Assembly (NCBI RefSeq): GCF_014640255.1
Contig: NZ_BMGP01000002.1
Coordinates: 124,001 to 188,000, forward strand
DNA: 64,000 nt
Direction: 5' to 3'
Source: Subtercola lobariae
Lineage (GTDB): Bacteria; Actinomycetota; Actinomycetes; Actinomycetales; Microbacteriaceae
Shown: one piece after another, positions 24,856 to 34,080 of the stretch
Position numbering within the stretch: the stretch's first letter is position 1
Layout: every line of letters starts with the position of its first letter
Program-made: the position numbers and the translations under genes
Notes under the pieces: generated by a model
What the model saw: only the letters and a program-made list of their open reading frames with translations
Told to the model about the DNA's origin: nothing
Database searches by the model: none

Positions 24856-26090
24856 CAAATGACGCCTTTCTCGCGGAGATTGTCAATCTGATCCCCGGAA
24901 AGTCCGAGGATCTCAGTCAGAACTCCGTCAGTATGTTCGCCCACCTGCGGCGGCGCATATCGGAACTGCACTGGTGACTTAGAAAACTTAAGCGGACTCC
25001 CGTACAGCACAATTTCATCCCCTTCAGTGTCCGTAGTCTTCACGAGCATCTCGCGCGCCCACACCTGGGGATTCACTGCAGCCTGAGGAATGTCCGAGAC
25101 GATCCCACAGGGAATGCCAACGCGCCGGAATGTTGCCTCGACCTCTGCGCCAGGCCGGACCGATGTCCATTCGGTCACCATTGCCTCGGCGGCGACCATA
25201 TTGGTCATACGCGCCGACACCGTATTGAACCGGGGATCTGTCATAAGTTCGGGGCGCTCAAGGATGTCAGCACAAAGGCGCGCCCAAAAGCTCTGCGTCC
25301 CCGCGTGAAGGTAGACGTAGCCATCGTTTGTGGGAAAGATGTTGGCGGGCGCGTTGTAGTCGTCGCGATTACCGTTGTGGGGCGGAGTAACATCATTGAC
25401 CAGGTACGCGGGAATGGAAGTTCCGATTGCATACATCAACGAGTCGAACACCGAAAGATCGACGTACTGCCCCTCCCCCGTCTTCTCCCGGTGGTACAAC
25501 GCTCCCAGCGCACCGGCTGTCGCGTAAGCGGCGGCGAGAGAGTCGGCGGGGAAGATTTTGGTCAGCACGGGAACCAAATCAGCTCGCGCGTTCAAATCCA
25601 TGAGTCCGGACTGCGCCTGTGCAATGCAATCGAGAAGGACTTGGTCGCTCTGCGGTCCGGTCTGCCCAAATCCGGAGATGGACACCACGATAATGTCGTC
25701 GTTTACTGCTTGCAACGCCTCGGGACCGAGGCCCATCTTCTCAAGCGTGCCCGGTCGGAAGTTCTCGACGATGACATCTGCCCAGCTAGCCAGGCTGAGT
25801 AAGAGGTCTTTCCCTTCTGCGCTACGAGTATTGATGGTGACACCCCGCTTGTTGCGATTGAAGATCGCGGTGTACAAACTCTTCCCGTTGTACTGAGGCT
25901 CGTTATGGCGAGTGTCCTCGCCCCCGATGCGTTCGACTTTGATGACGTCTGCGCCCAAGTCGCCAAGGTTTTGCGCGGTGACGGGACCTGCAATGAATCG
26001 AGAAAGATCCAGCACGTGAACACCCGCGAGCGCCCCTTTCCGGCTTGGATCCCACGTCGCTGAGGGCTTGTCGGACAGGATCTCGTGCAT
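24855..26090 (-). CDS. Type III CoA-transferase (CaiB/BaiF family) 2
   Basis: A 411-residue enzyme. The ATG at 26090 has GGAG eight bases upstream. Landmarks are VLDLSRFIAGPVTAQNLGDL, GADVIKVERIGGEDTRH, NRNKRGVTIN, VVSISGFGQTGP and LLDCIAQAQSGLM with the expected catalytic aspartate. It is collinear with the first copy along its whole length, indicating duplication within the block. It is the first gene of a minus-strand operon with the MaoC dehydratase and alcohol dehydrogenase 1. Confidence 0.9.
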   Translation of the reverse strand: MHEILSDKPSATWDPSRKGALAGVHVLDLSRFIAGPVTAQNLGDLGADVIKVERIGGEDTRHNEPQYNGKSLYTAIFNRNKRGVTINTRSAEGKDLLLSLASWADVIVENFRPGTLEKMGLGPEALQAVNDDIIVVSISGFGQTGPQSDQVLLDCIAQAQSGLMDLNARADLVPVLTKIFPADSLAAAYATAGALGALYHREKTGEGQYVDLSVFDSLMYAIGTSIPAYLVNDVTPPHNGNRDDYNAPANIFPTNDGYVYLHAGTQSFWARLCADILERPELMTDPRFNTVSARMTNMVAAEAMVTEWTSVRPGAEVEATFRRVGIPCGIVSDIPQAAVNPQVWAREMLVKTTDTEGDEIVLYGSPLKFSKSPVQFRYAPPQVGEHTDGVLTEILGLSGDQIDNLREKGVI

Positions 26091-26548
26091 TAGTCGCGCT
26101 CCAGGGCTCTTGAGGTAATCGTTATGGGTGGATAGGTGAAATGCGGCCACACTGAGCCGTGCCTGACTGGCTCAATTGAAGGCGAGTATGGCCTCGCGTA
26201 CTGGCTGAAACCGGGCGTGGAAATCGGCGAGAAGGCTGTTGTCAACGGAATCCTCTTTGATAAATGTGGCATGAAAGTTTTGACCGATAATGTTGTTTTA
26301 TATGGATTTGTGTGCAAAGTCAAGTTGCGTTCGAGACAGCCGGGCAACTTACCAAGTCACAAAGCAGAGACACCAGACCGAGGAACCCATAACCTGCGGG
26401 TCAAGCATTCGGTGCACACGCCCGCTGAGGGAGCAATAGTCTCCCGGGCAACAACGGCCTCAAGCGACAGGTAGGTCGTCGTCGTGCGCGATCCCCGGAG
26501 ATCGACCCGGAAACAGTGGTTGTCTGCGCGAGGCCTCACGAGAATTTC
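26091..26548. other. Intergenic region with a candidate promoter for CoA-transferase 2
   Basis: About 460 bases without a convincing gene. On the minus strand TTGACT (26323-26318) and TATAAA (26302-26297) form a sigma70-like pair, although the 15-base spacer is short. They point toward CoA-transferase 2, 200 bases downstream. The surrounding sequence is AT-rich relative to the genes. Confidence 0.35.
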
Positions 26549-27565
26549 TCAGTGATGTATACGAGGCTCGTGATTCGCTCGTCCCGCCGCGATGAAAGCA
26601 GAACGCTGCGCGTTGATAATGTTGTCTTCCCAATCGCCTTCAGGAACCTCCTCTACTAGACCATGACGATGGAGATGGTCGAAAGCATCAGCTAAACCGT
26701 TCTCGAGCGTGATGCGAGGAGCGAACTCCGGAATATCCCGTCGAATCTTCTCCGCGGTGAAGAGTAAATTGTGCGCGAAAATCCGGCGCGCCATTTGAAA
26801 CCTGTCCGGGTCAAGCGCAAACAGAGTCTCCACGGGAACGCCAACCTTCGGAACTTGCTGACCAAGAATCCGCATGGCCGTGTCGTGCACCTCTGTCCAC
26901 CGTGTCGATGATGGATTGACGAGGTGGTAAATCTGACCAATCGTGTTCTCATGACGGAGCACGCCACCAAATGCAAGCGCAGCGTCGTCGACGTGAAGGA
27001 GGTGGTGAATTGCGTTCCCGTCCCCCAGCACGAGGATGGGACGCCTGGTTTCGATCCGCGTAATCCACCGAGTGTCTATTCCTATCTGTCGAATAACACG
27101 CTGACGACCGTACGTCGTGGAGGGCTTGATGATGGTGACGGGAAATCCGTCGTTGTAATGGGCGCGCAGATACAGCTGATCGAGCTCGTTCTTCTTCTCT
27201 CCATACGGCGTTGTCGGGCGCGCCGGGTGATCCTCGGTCACGGGAAGCCAATCGAAGACCTCGCCAAGGGTCGTGACCGTCGATACGTGGATTACGCGCC
27301 GAATTCCTCGGTAAGCCTCAAGGTTCACGACACCCTGCTCCGGGGTGAACGCGAAGAAGTCGATTACCGCATCGAATGCCGCGGCTCGTACGGTGGGGAC
27401 GAACCAGTCCGCATCATTCCGGTCTCCTCGCATGTGGAGAGCGCCCTCAGCTGGCTTGCCACTATTGCCGCGCGTGAGACAGACGACCTCGTGACCCGCG
27501 TCCAGAAGCAGTGGGACCACGCTCGCCGAAATATTTCCAGTTCCGCCGATGATTAGTACCTTCAT
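26549..27565 (-). CDS. NAD-dependent epimerase/dehydratase (extended SDR)
   Basis: A 338-residue extended short-chain dehydrogenase-like protein. The N-terminal Rossmann motif is MKVLIIGGTGNIS; the third glycine of GxxGxxG is Ser. The catalytic Tyr-Lys pair is in TTPYGEKKNE, and a typical HVSTVTTLG strand precedes it. The pattern is that of atypical SDRs annotated as nucleotide-sugar epimerases or reductases acting on sugar-like or cyclic alcohol substrates. It follows the CitE-like gene by 160 bases in the same direction. The reaction cannot be fixed from sequence. Confidence 0.8.
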   Translation of the reverse strand: MKVLIIGGTGNISASVVPLLLDAGHEVVCLTRGNSGKPAEGALHMRGDRNDADWFVPTVRAAAFDAVIDFFAFTPEQGVVNLEAYRGIRRVIHVSTVTTLGEVFDWLPVTEDHPARPTTPYGEKKNELDQLYLRAHYNDGFPVTIIKPSTTYGRQRVIRQIGIDTRWITRIETRRPILVLGDGNAIHHLLHVDDAALAFGGVLRHENTIGQIYHLVNPSSTRWTEVHDTAMRILGQQVPKVGVPVETLFALDPDRFQMARRIFAHNLLFTAEKIRRDIPEFAPRITLENGLADAFDHLHRHGLVEEVPEGDWEDNIINAQRSAFIAAGRANHEPRIHH

Positions 27566-27725
27566 CTGAATCCTCTGACCTAGATTTCATTGCCGAGTGC
27601 GTGAGTCTGTTTCGACAATCGCCCCGTCAAGTCGAACGTCGATACAGTTGAGCCGTGGCTTGGCGAAAATCTTTCGCATACTTCCGTGTCACCATTTGAG
27701 CTGAAGGCAAAGAGGGCTGACACAG

Positions 27726-28574
27726 TCATGGCCCAATCGCGAAGGCGCGGGCCAGCTTTTCGATCTTGCGCGCACGTGCTAACCGCGGCAGGTCACTGCC
27801 ATCCCGAATAACTTCACCTCTATCGATGAAGTCCGCGATGAACTCGCGCGCCCAGGATAGATCGCTGGGGGTCGGCGAGATGACCTCGTTGATGACCTCC
27901 GACTGACCGGGGTCTAGACATAGCTTGCCCGTAAGGCCGAGCGACACCGTCATCATGGACTGCTCGCGCAGGATCGGGTGGTTGCTGCCAACCGTCGGTC
28001 CATCAATCGGACCGGGCAGATTGCCCACTCGGCTGGCGACAACGAGTCGAGACCGGGGGTAGGCCATTGCCAAATTGTCAGCCGAAGTCCCGGTGTCTCT
28101 GCGGTAGTCACCGCTCCCGAATGCTAGCCGAAACGCACCACGCGCCCTAGCGATCGTGACGGCCTCTTCGATGCCGAGAGCGGATTCCAGAAGCGGCACA
28201 ACCGGCACCGCTCCGTGCAGTCGATCGAATGTCTCTGTCACGTGTTGCGACGATTCGGCTTTCGCGAGAACAACCCCCGTTAACCCCGGTACACCCACAA
28301 GCGCGTCAACGTCGCTCGACCAAAAATCAGTTGAGTGATCATTAATTCGAACCCACGCTTCACCACCAGAAGACAGCCATTCGACGACGTCGAGCCGAGC
28401 TTTGGGCTTAGCCTTTGGATCCACAGCGTCTTCGATGTCGAGGATCACCTGGTCTGCGCTGGATTCTGCCGCACGATCGAACTGGTCGGCGCGATTACCT
28501 GCGACAAGCAGCCACGAACGGGCGAGGGCGGCCGGAATGCCGTGGCGTGCGATAGTTTGCACGAAATCGATCAA
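27726..28574 (-). CDS. HpcH/HpaI (CitE-like) aldolase/lyase
   Basis: A 282-residue protein starting with TTG five bases after AGGAG. It has the CitE-type TIM-barrel landmarks: SWLLVAGNRADQF, DQVILDIEDAVDPKAK (metal-ligand region), AWVRINDH, VVLAKAES, VPLLESALGIEEA and LAFGSGDYRRD. Such enzymes cleave malyl-, citramalyl- or citryl-CoA-type substrates. In a block with type III CoA-transferases and MaoC hydratases it probably makes the final carbon-carbon cut (inference). Confidence 0.88.
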   Translation of the reverse strand: MIDFVQTIARHGIPAALARSWLLVAGNRADQFDRAAESSADQVILDIEDAVDPKAKPKARLDVVEWLSSGGEAWVRINDHSTDFWSSDVDALVGVPGLTGVVLAKAESSQHVTETFDRLHGAVPVVPLLESALGIEEAVTIARARGAFRLAFGSGDYRRDTGTSADNLAMAYPRSRLVVASRVGNLPGPIDGPTVGSNHPILREQSMMTVSLGLTGKLCLDPGQSEVINEVISPTPSDLSWAREFIADFIDRGEVIRDGSDLPRLARARKIEKLARAFAIGP

Positions 28575-29096
28575 TTTGACTCCTATTCAGCCGAAGGACT
28601 TGAGCGCCGGCGCCGTCGAGAAACGCAATAGAACGTTGTGGAGACCTGGGTGCCAGTCGAATTGCGTGCAATCCCCTTCGACCCACAGCGGTCATAGTGA
28701 TCCCTCCATCGGGTTGAGACTCGGTCACTTAAGCGCAAACGACACAGGCAGCTCCGCCAATTATCAATTCCAGGACCAACCGGGAGATCGAATCTCCCAA
28801 CTAATGCCTCGCATTCCCACATTTTGTCACATAATAGGTAGCAGGTAAAGTAAGCGTCGCATCTCTGAGAAGCGATGATCTGCAGAAATTGACTCATCAT
28901 CCACAGCGGCTAGGTCCTCTGGCCGTGAGCACGAACTATTCGGCCAAGCCGGGTTAACGAGAAGCGCGGGCTGTCCTTGCGTGCACGGAAATCGCATGAG
29001 ATTACAAGAAATACGACGTTTCAGGGGAGTCGCGGGGCACAGCCCAGCGATATCGGCACAGTGCAATACATAAACGTCTCTTAGGAGGTTTCAGTC
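28575..29096. other. Divergent promoter region between CitE-like and MaoC genes
   Basis: About 520 bases with no convincing gene. It must hold the promoters of the CitE-like operon (minus) and of the MaoC gene (plus). A locally AT-rich patch, ACATTTTGTCACATAATA near 28820-28840, is a candidate regulatory element. No firm promoter boxes were identified. Confidence 0.35.
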
Positions 29097-29552
29097 ATGG
29101 TCCATTATCTGGAGGATCTCCAGGCAGGCCAGACCTTTGCCAGTCCTGGCCGCACGATTACGGAAGCCGATGTCATGTCGTTCGCGGCCTGGACCGGAGA
29201 CAATAACCAGGTCCACACTGATTCTGAATTTGCGAAAAGCACCCGATATGGTCAACGCATTGTTCACGGAATGCTGGGCGCCTCTCTTTGTCTCGGATTG
29301 ATCGCGCGGACAGGTGTCTTCGAGGGTTCCGCCGTTGCTCTCTTGGGCGTCGACAGTTGGACATTTTTACAACCAGTTTTTATTGGAGATACCCTCACCT
29401 GCACCGTGGAGATTCTCTCAACGCGCAAAACGTCGTCAGGGAAAACAGGAGTAGTTGAACGTCTGGTGATGCTTCGTAACCAAACGGGCGAAATAGTTCA
29501 ACAAGGACGAATGGACCTAATGGTCCTCACACGCTCTGAGGCGTTCGGCTGA
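29097..29552 (+). CDS. MaoC-family (R)-hydratase
   Basis: A 151-residue single hot-dog protein with an excellent ribosome site, AGGAGG, upstream. The catalytic loop TGDNNQVHTD provides the Asp and His of the R-hydratase motif, followed by STRYGQRIVHGML. The enzyme should hydrate an enoyl-CoA or dehydrate a 3-hydroxyacyl-CoA. It is transcribed alone, divergent from the CitE-like gene, and a stem-loop follows it. It may act on a second intermediate of the same pathway. Confidence 0.88.
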   Translation: MVHYLEDLQAGQTFASPGRTITEADVMSFAAWTGDNNQVHTDSEFAKSTRYGQRIVHGMLGASLCLGLIARTGVFEGSAVALLGVDSWTFLQPVFIGDTLTCTVEILSTRKTSSGKTGVVERLVMLRNQTGEIVQQGRMDLMVLTRSEAFG

Positions 29553-29553
29553 T

Positions 29554-29585
29554 CATCGGTAGCCGACGGGCGAAACCCACCGATG
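29554..29585. terminator. Stem-loop after the MaoC hydratase gene
   Basis: CATCGGT (29554-29560) pairs with ACCGATG (29579-29585) across an 18-base loop, directly after the TGA of the hydratase. There is no T-tract, so this is a weak terminator candidate. Confidence 0.3.
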
Positions 29586-29777
29586 GAGAACGCAACAGCA
29601 CCGCTCCGAAACCTCGTGCCTTCAATACGAAGCTGCGAGTGCGCCTCTTGCGATTGGACTCCCTGTGCACTCATCAAAGATGTGTAGGCCCAGACTTACG
29701 GCGCCCCAAGTCGCTTCGCCGCATCCGACTTCGGTCCCAGCCGCCGACGGATCCTCTCCTCTAGTTCACATTCGCGA

Positions 29778-31154
29778 TCAGGCCCGCCACACCGATTTCA
29801 ATGTCACAAACTCCCGGATGCCTTCCATCGACAGTTCCCTTCCGATGCCCGAGTCTTTTGTGCCGCCAAAGGGTAGTTCTGGGTACGAGATAGACATCCC
29901 GTTCACAAACACCGCACCTGCCACGAGACCTTCGATTAGCTGAGCCTCTTCGTCCGAATCCGCAGTCCAGATCGCAGAACTCAGTCCGAAGCTCGTGTCG
30001 TTGGCGATGCGAAGAGCATCCTCCACGTCTTGTGCTTTGAAAATCGTAGCGACGGGACCGAAAGCCTCTTCACGATAGAGCCTCATCTTCGACGTGATGC
30101 CGGTAATTACCGTAGGCGGGTAGTACCAACCGATTCCGCCGATCAAGAACCCCCCTGTGGTCACCAAGGCGCCAGCTGCAATCGCGTCGTCGACGAGTTC
30201 CGCGAGCTCGTCGCGCCCAGACGACGTGGCAAGTGGACCAATATCAGTGGACTCGTCGAGCGGGTCGCCGATTCGTAGCGCAGCCATCGCCACCGTGAAT
30301 CGCGCAACGAAATCGTCATAGATCGCGTCATGCACGATGAAACGCTTTGCGTTTATACAGGCTTGCCCGTTATTGCTCGTACGCGAAACGACGGCTGTGG
30401 CCACTGCGCGGTCCAAATCTGCGCTCGGCATCACAATGAACGGGTCGGACCCTCCTAGCTCTAGGACCACGGGTTTGACTTCCGAGCCGGCAATCGCCGC
30501 TACCGACCGGCCGGCGGGCTCAGAACCCGTTAGCGATGCCGCGACCACTCTAGGATCACGAATGACATCTTCGACCTTCGCCGCCGGAATTAGCAGCGCG
30601 CGAAACGTACCCGACGGGAAGCCTCCACGTTCAAACAAGGAGTCTAGGTAGATGGCGGCCTGGGGAACGTTCGATGCATGCTTCAGTAGGCCGGAGTTCC
30701 CGGCCATAAACGCGGGTGCCGCGAATCGGATGACCTGCCAAATTGGATAGTTCCATGGCATTACAGCAAGCACGGTTCCGATCGGCTCGTATCGGGTATA
30801 GGCGGTTGAGGCATTCATCCGTCCCGGCTCATCGATGTAGCGCCCCGTTAAGAAGACTTCGGCGTTCTCGGCGTAAAAGCGCATCGTGTTGGCCGACTTG
30901 CTCACCTCTGATCGTGCTTGAACCAGCGTCTTGCCCATTTCCGTGGTTAGCATGTGCGCAACACCATCGACCTCAGACTGAAGCAAATCGGCTGCAGCAT
31001 GCATCCAGCTTGCTCTCTGCGAGAATGTCGTGCGACGGAGCCGAAGGAATGCGTCGTGTGCCTCACCGATACGCACGTCGACCTCTAAGTCGGTATGCGC
31101 AGCGAACTCTCGCTCTAAGACCCCTGTGGCGGGATTGACGGTGGCAATCGCCAT
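29778..31154 (-). CDS. NAD(P)-dependent aldehyde dehydrogenase 1
   Basis: A 458-residue ALDH with AAAGG upstream of its ATG. The cofactor/active-site segments are MPWNYPIW, LTGSEPAGRSVA, VLELGGSDPF (general-base Glu) and NNGQACINAKR (catalytic Cys). The sequence resembles succinate-semialdehyde dehydrogenase-like members. It follows the ThDP enzyme gene in the same direction across 140 bases, so it may oxidise the aldehyde released by a ThDP-dependent decarboxylation (inference). Confidence 0.92.
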   Translation of the reverse strand: MAIATVNPATGVLEREFAAHTDLEVDVRIGEAHDAFLRLRRTTFSQRASWMHAAADLLQSEVDGVAHMLTTEMGKTLVQARSEVSKSANTMRFYAENAEVFLTGRYIDEPGRMNASTAYTRYEPIGTVLAVMPWNYPIWQVIRFAAPAFMAGNSGLLKHASNVPQAAIYLDSLFERGGFPSGTFRALLIPAAKVEDVIRDPRVVAASLTGSEPAGRSVAAIAGSEVKPVVLELGGSDPFIVMPSADLDRAVATAVVSRTSNNGQACINAKRFIVHDAIYDDFVARFTVAMAALRIGDPLDESTDIGPLATSSGRDELAELVDDAIAAGALVTTGGFLIGGIGWYYPPTVITGITSKMRLYREEAFGPVATIFKAQDVEDALRIANDTSFGLSSAIWTADSDEEAQLIEGLVAGAVFVNGMSISYPELPFGGTKDSGIGRELSMEGIREFVTLKSVWRA

Positions 31155-31295
31155 GACTGTACCTTTCGCTAAATCGGAGTCGCCGTATTCGAGCGCTCGT
31201 AATGGGATGGTCTAACAATCGAATTCTTTAGGTCTGCATATGCTCAATCAGAAGGGGGTTGGATGTTGCAGTCGAATTGTTGCAATAAGTGGCTT

Positions 31296-32984
31296 TTAGT
31301 AGGCCTGCCGTCGCTGTTCGACAACCAGATGCAATAGTGCGAATCGTCCGTTCTTTGTCTCGCAGAGGGCTTGTTCAACGGCGGGTCGAACCTCGTCCTC
31401 GGTCTCTATCCGCGCTCCGTACCCTCCGCAGGCAACAGCCAGGGCTGCGAAATCCGGGTTGATCAGTTGCGTGCCGGCTATGCGGCCCGGGTGGTGACGC
31501 TCTTGATGGGTGCGAATGGTTCCGTATTCTTGGTTGTCCATAACGATGACCAGGGGAGCCACCCCATACTGGATTGCAGTAGCGAGCTCGAAACCGTTCA
31601 TCATAAATTCGCCATCTCCGGCGATTGTGACAACCTGGCGCCCTGGGTAATGAAGGCTCGCCGCGACCGCTGCGGGAATCGAGTATCCCATCGATCCGTT
31701 GCCAGAACTGAGCATGGATGGGAACGCGCGGGTAGGGAAATAGCGGTGCGCCCAGTTGGTGTGTTCTCCCGCGCCAAACGTCACCATTGCATCAGGATCG
31801 AGTTTAGGAATCAGAGCAGCCATCACATTGTCCATCGACGCACACATGTCCCCGTAGGCAGGGCGAGGCGGCTCAGAAAACGCCACCTGCTGGGCGCGCA
31901 TTTTCTCTGTCCATTCACGCCACTGCGCACGTGGCTCCACGCTCAGAGATTTCAAATCACGAACGAATGCGCTGGGCTTGGCCATGATCTGATGAGAAAC
32001 CGCACCTGATCGACCCCTCAGTGAAGGGTCAATCGAAACGAGGAAATTCGTCTTATACATGTCTTGACGAGCCAGGAATCCGTTCGTGAGGACGTCCCCG
32101 GGCAGCGTGCCCACAAAGATGAGTAGGTCGGTTTCGTCGAGCAGATCGTGCGTTGGTCGAGGTCGCCCATAGCCAATTGGACCAACGTAAGAGGGCGAGT
32201 CGAATCCGACCACACCTTCGGTTCTCCATTCCGCGGCAGCCGCGATACCGTGTCGCTCCAGCCATTCAGTCAGATCGCGAGCAGTCGAAGTGTCCCAATC
32301 GTTCCCACCGGTGACAAATAATGGTTTGCTCGACTGCGACAACGCAGACTGGAGTATCGAGGCGTCCGTTCCCGACATCCCCCCGAGCGCCCGCGGGATC
32401 GGTGGGTGCTCCGTTCGATCTATTGATTGGCGCAAGACATCTTCCGGCACGCCCACGATGACAGGCCCTGGACGCCCAGAGCTCGCGGCGAAGATCGCCT
32501 CGGCCACCACTTCGGCAGCTCGCTCCGCGGAATCTAGGACCAGCACACGTTTGGCTCCAGACTCGAACCAGGCGCGAATGTCGAACTCTTGAAATGCCTC
32601 TCGACCCCTGTGATTCAGCGGAATCAACCCGACGAAAAGCACGACTGGGGTCGAGTCCTGCCACGCAGTATGAATTCCTACATGGGCATTTGCGGCCCCC
32701 GGTCCTCGCGTGACCATCACTACTCCCGGAAGTTCGCCCAGTTTTCCTTCCGCTTCGGCCATGTAAGCCGCCCCGCCCTCATGCCGACACACAACCGTCT
32801 CAATCGTGGAGTCCCGGAGCCCATCGAGAATCTCAAGGTAACTCTCGCCTGGAACGACAAATACTCGGGGGATCCCGTGCTTTTCCAGGGCCCGGACAAT
32901 GGCATGCCCTGCTGTAATCGTTGCCGAGGAGTCTGCGACATTTCGGTGCGATGAGGTTCTGAGGAGTAATTCATCGTTCGGCAT
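31296..32984 (-). CDS. ThDP-dependent decarboxylase/carboligase (acetolactate-synthase-like)
   Basis: A 562-residue thiamine-diphosphate enzyme. The N-terminal domain has the cofactor-activating Glu in VVCRHEGGAAYMAE and the segment MVTRGPGAANAH. The C-terminal domain has the metal/pyrophosphate motif IAGDGEFMMN and NQEYGTIRTHQE. It is related to acetolactate synthase and benzoylformate decarboxylase-type proteins. Without a regulatory subunit gene nearby, a catabolic 2-oxoacid decarboxylase or carboligase is more likely than branched-chain amino acid synthesis. It lies upstream of aldehyde dehydrogenase 1. Confidence 0.88.
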   Translation of the reverse strand: MPNDELLLRTSSHRNVADSSATITAGHAIVRALEKHGIPRVFVVPGESYLEILDGLRDSTIETVVCRHEGGAAYMAEAEGKLGELPGVVMVTRGPGAANAHVGIHTAWQDSTPVVLFVGLIPLNHRGREAFQEFDIRAWFESGAKRVLVLDSAERAAEVVAEAIFAASSGRPGPVIVGVPEDVLRQSIDRTEHPPIPRALGGMSGTDASILQSALSQSSKPLFVTGGNDWDTSTARDLTEWLERHGIAAAAEWRTEGVVGFDSPSYVGPIGYGRPRPTHDLLDETDLLIFVGTLPGDVLTNGFLARQDMYKTNFLVSIDPSLRGRSGAVSHQIMAKPSAFVRDLKSLSVEPRAQWREWTEKMRAQQVAFSEPPRPAYGDMCASMDNVMAALIPKLDPDAMVTFGAGEHTNWAHRYFPTRAFPSMLSSGNGSMGYSIPAAVAASLHYPGRQVVTIAGDGEFMMNGFELATAIQYGVAPLVIVMDNQEYGTIRTHQERHHPGRIAGTQLINPDFAALAVACGGYGARIETEDEVRPAVEQALCETKNGRFALLHLVVEQRRQAY

Positions 32985-33089
32985 CGGGTCATCTTTCGTT
33001 CAGAGGTGGTCTTCCGGTCCGCCTAGGACCGTTAGCAGGTAGCCCGTCGAGCTGAAAAGAGCTTTGGTTGAAATGGATTCAGGGTTGGT

Positions 33090-33959
33090 TCAAGAAGAGA
33101 TCGTCTCGGGCAGTCGTTGGAGGTAGGAGCCGTAGCCGCTTTTCACGAGCGGTGCCGCCAGAGCGCTCAGCTGTTCGTCGTCAATCCATCCGGCTCGCCA
33201 AGCGACCTCCTCAATGCACCCGATTTTCAAACCCTGACGATCCTCGATTACTCGGACGAACTCTGAAGCCTGCATCATCGATTCGAAGGACCCAGTGTCG
33301 AGCCAGGCGACCCCACGATCAAGCACTTGCACCTTCAGAGTGCCCGCCTTGAGGTAGTGCTCGTTGATGGTTGATATCTCAAGCTCACCCCGAGCACTCG
33401 GACTGATTGATTTTGCCAACTCAATGACGTGATTGTCGTAAAAGTAGAGGCCGGGGACGGCAAAGTCACTTTTCGGTGTCGTCGGCTTCTCTTCGATTGA
33501 GACAGCTCTGAACTCGCTGTCGAATTCGACGACCCCGTAACTTCTCGGTCGAGCGACGCGGTAAGCAAAAATCAGCCCGCCGACAATATCGCCGTTTTGC
33601 CTCAGAGATGAGCCAAGGCCCGCCCCATGGAAAATGTTATCCCCGAGCACCAGCGCAACACTGCTTTCACCGATGAATTCCTCCCCGATGATGAACGCCT
33701 GAGCAAGGCCGTCGGGTGAATGCTGGACGGCGTATTCGAGGCTGATACCCAAGTCCGAACCATCACCCAACAATGTTCGAAACTGCGCCTGGTAGCCAGG
33801 TGTGGTGATGATGAGTATCTCGCGGATTCCCGCCATCATCAGAGTCGAAAGCGGATAGTAGATCATCGGCTTGTCGTAAATAGGCATTAGCTGCTTCGAG
33901 ATGCCTCTCGTAATCGGCCAAAGTCTTGTGCCAGTTCCGCCGGCAAGAATGACGCCTTT
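33090..33959 (-). CDS. rfbA: Glucose-1-phosphate thymidylyltransferase
   Basis: A 289-residue nucleotidyltransferase starting [16 protein letters not shown]. Other diagnostic segments are [31 protein letters not shown]-type strand [28 protein letters not shown], and [10 protein letters not shown]-like [13 protein letters not shown]. It makes dTDP-glucose from glucose-1-phosphate and dTTP, the first step of dTDP-rhamnose synthesis. No rfbB, rfbC or rfbD gene is present, which is odd inside a catabolic region. It is either an orphan copy or serves a dTDP-sugar pathway elsewhere. The gene lies 121 bases after the FAD/Fe-S oxidase in the same direction. Confidence 0.93.
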   Translation of the reverse strand, partial: KGVILAGGTGTRLWPITRGISKQLMPIYDKPMIYYPLSTLMMAGIREILIITTPGYQAQFRTLLGDGSDLGISLEYAVQHSPDGLAQAFIIGEEFIGESSVALVLGDNIFHGAGLGSSLRQNGDIVGGLIFAYRVARPRSYGVVEFDSEFRAVSIEEKPTTPKSDFAVPGLYFYDNHVIELAKSISPSARGELEISTINEHYLKAGTLKVQVLDRGVAWLDTGSFESMMQASEFVRVIEDRQGLKIGCIEEVAWRAGWIDDEQLSALAAPLVKSGYGSYLQRLPETISS

Positions 33960-34080
33960 CATCAGCTGCTTTCTTCGTTTGGTGGATTGCGTCGAGGCAT
34001 CCGGCATGCGGGCCGTCGTGCCAGTCGAACGATTCGAGGAGGGGGGCTGCCTCTGCCGCAACGCGAAAATGTGGATGGGC

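Noticed and set aside
31215-31295. ATTG/CAAT repeats upstream of aldehyde dehydrogenase 1
   Set aside because: The arms are only 4 bp and expected by chance.
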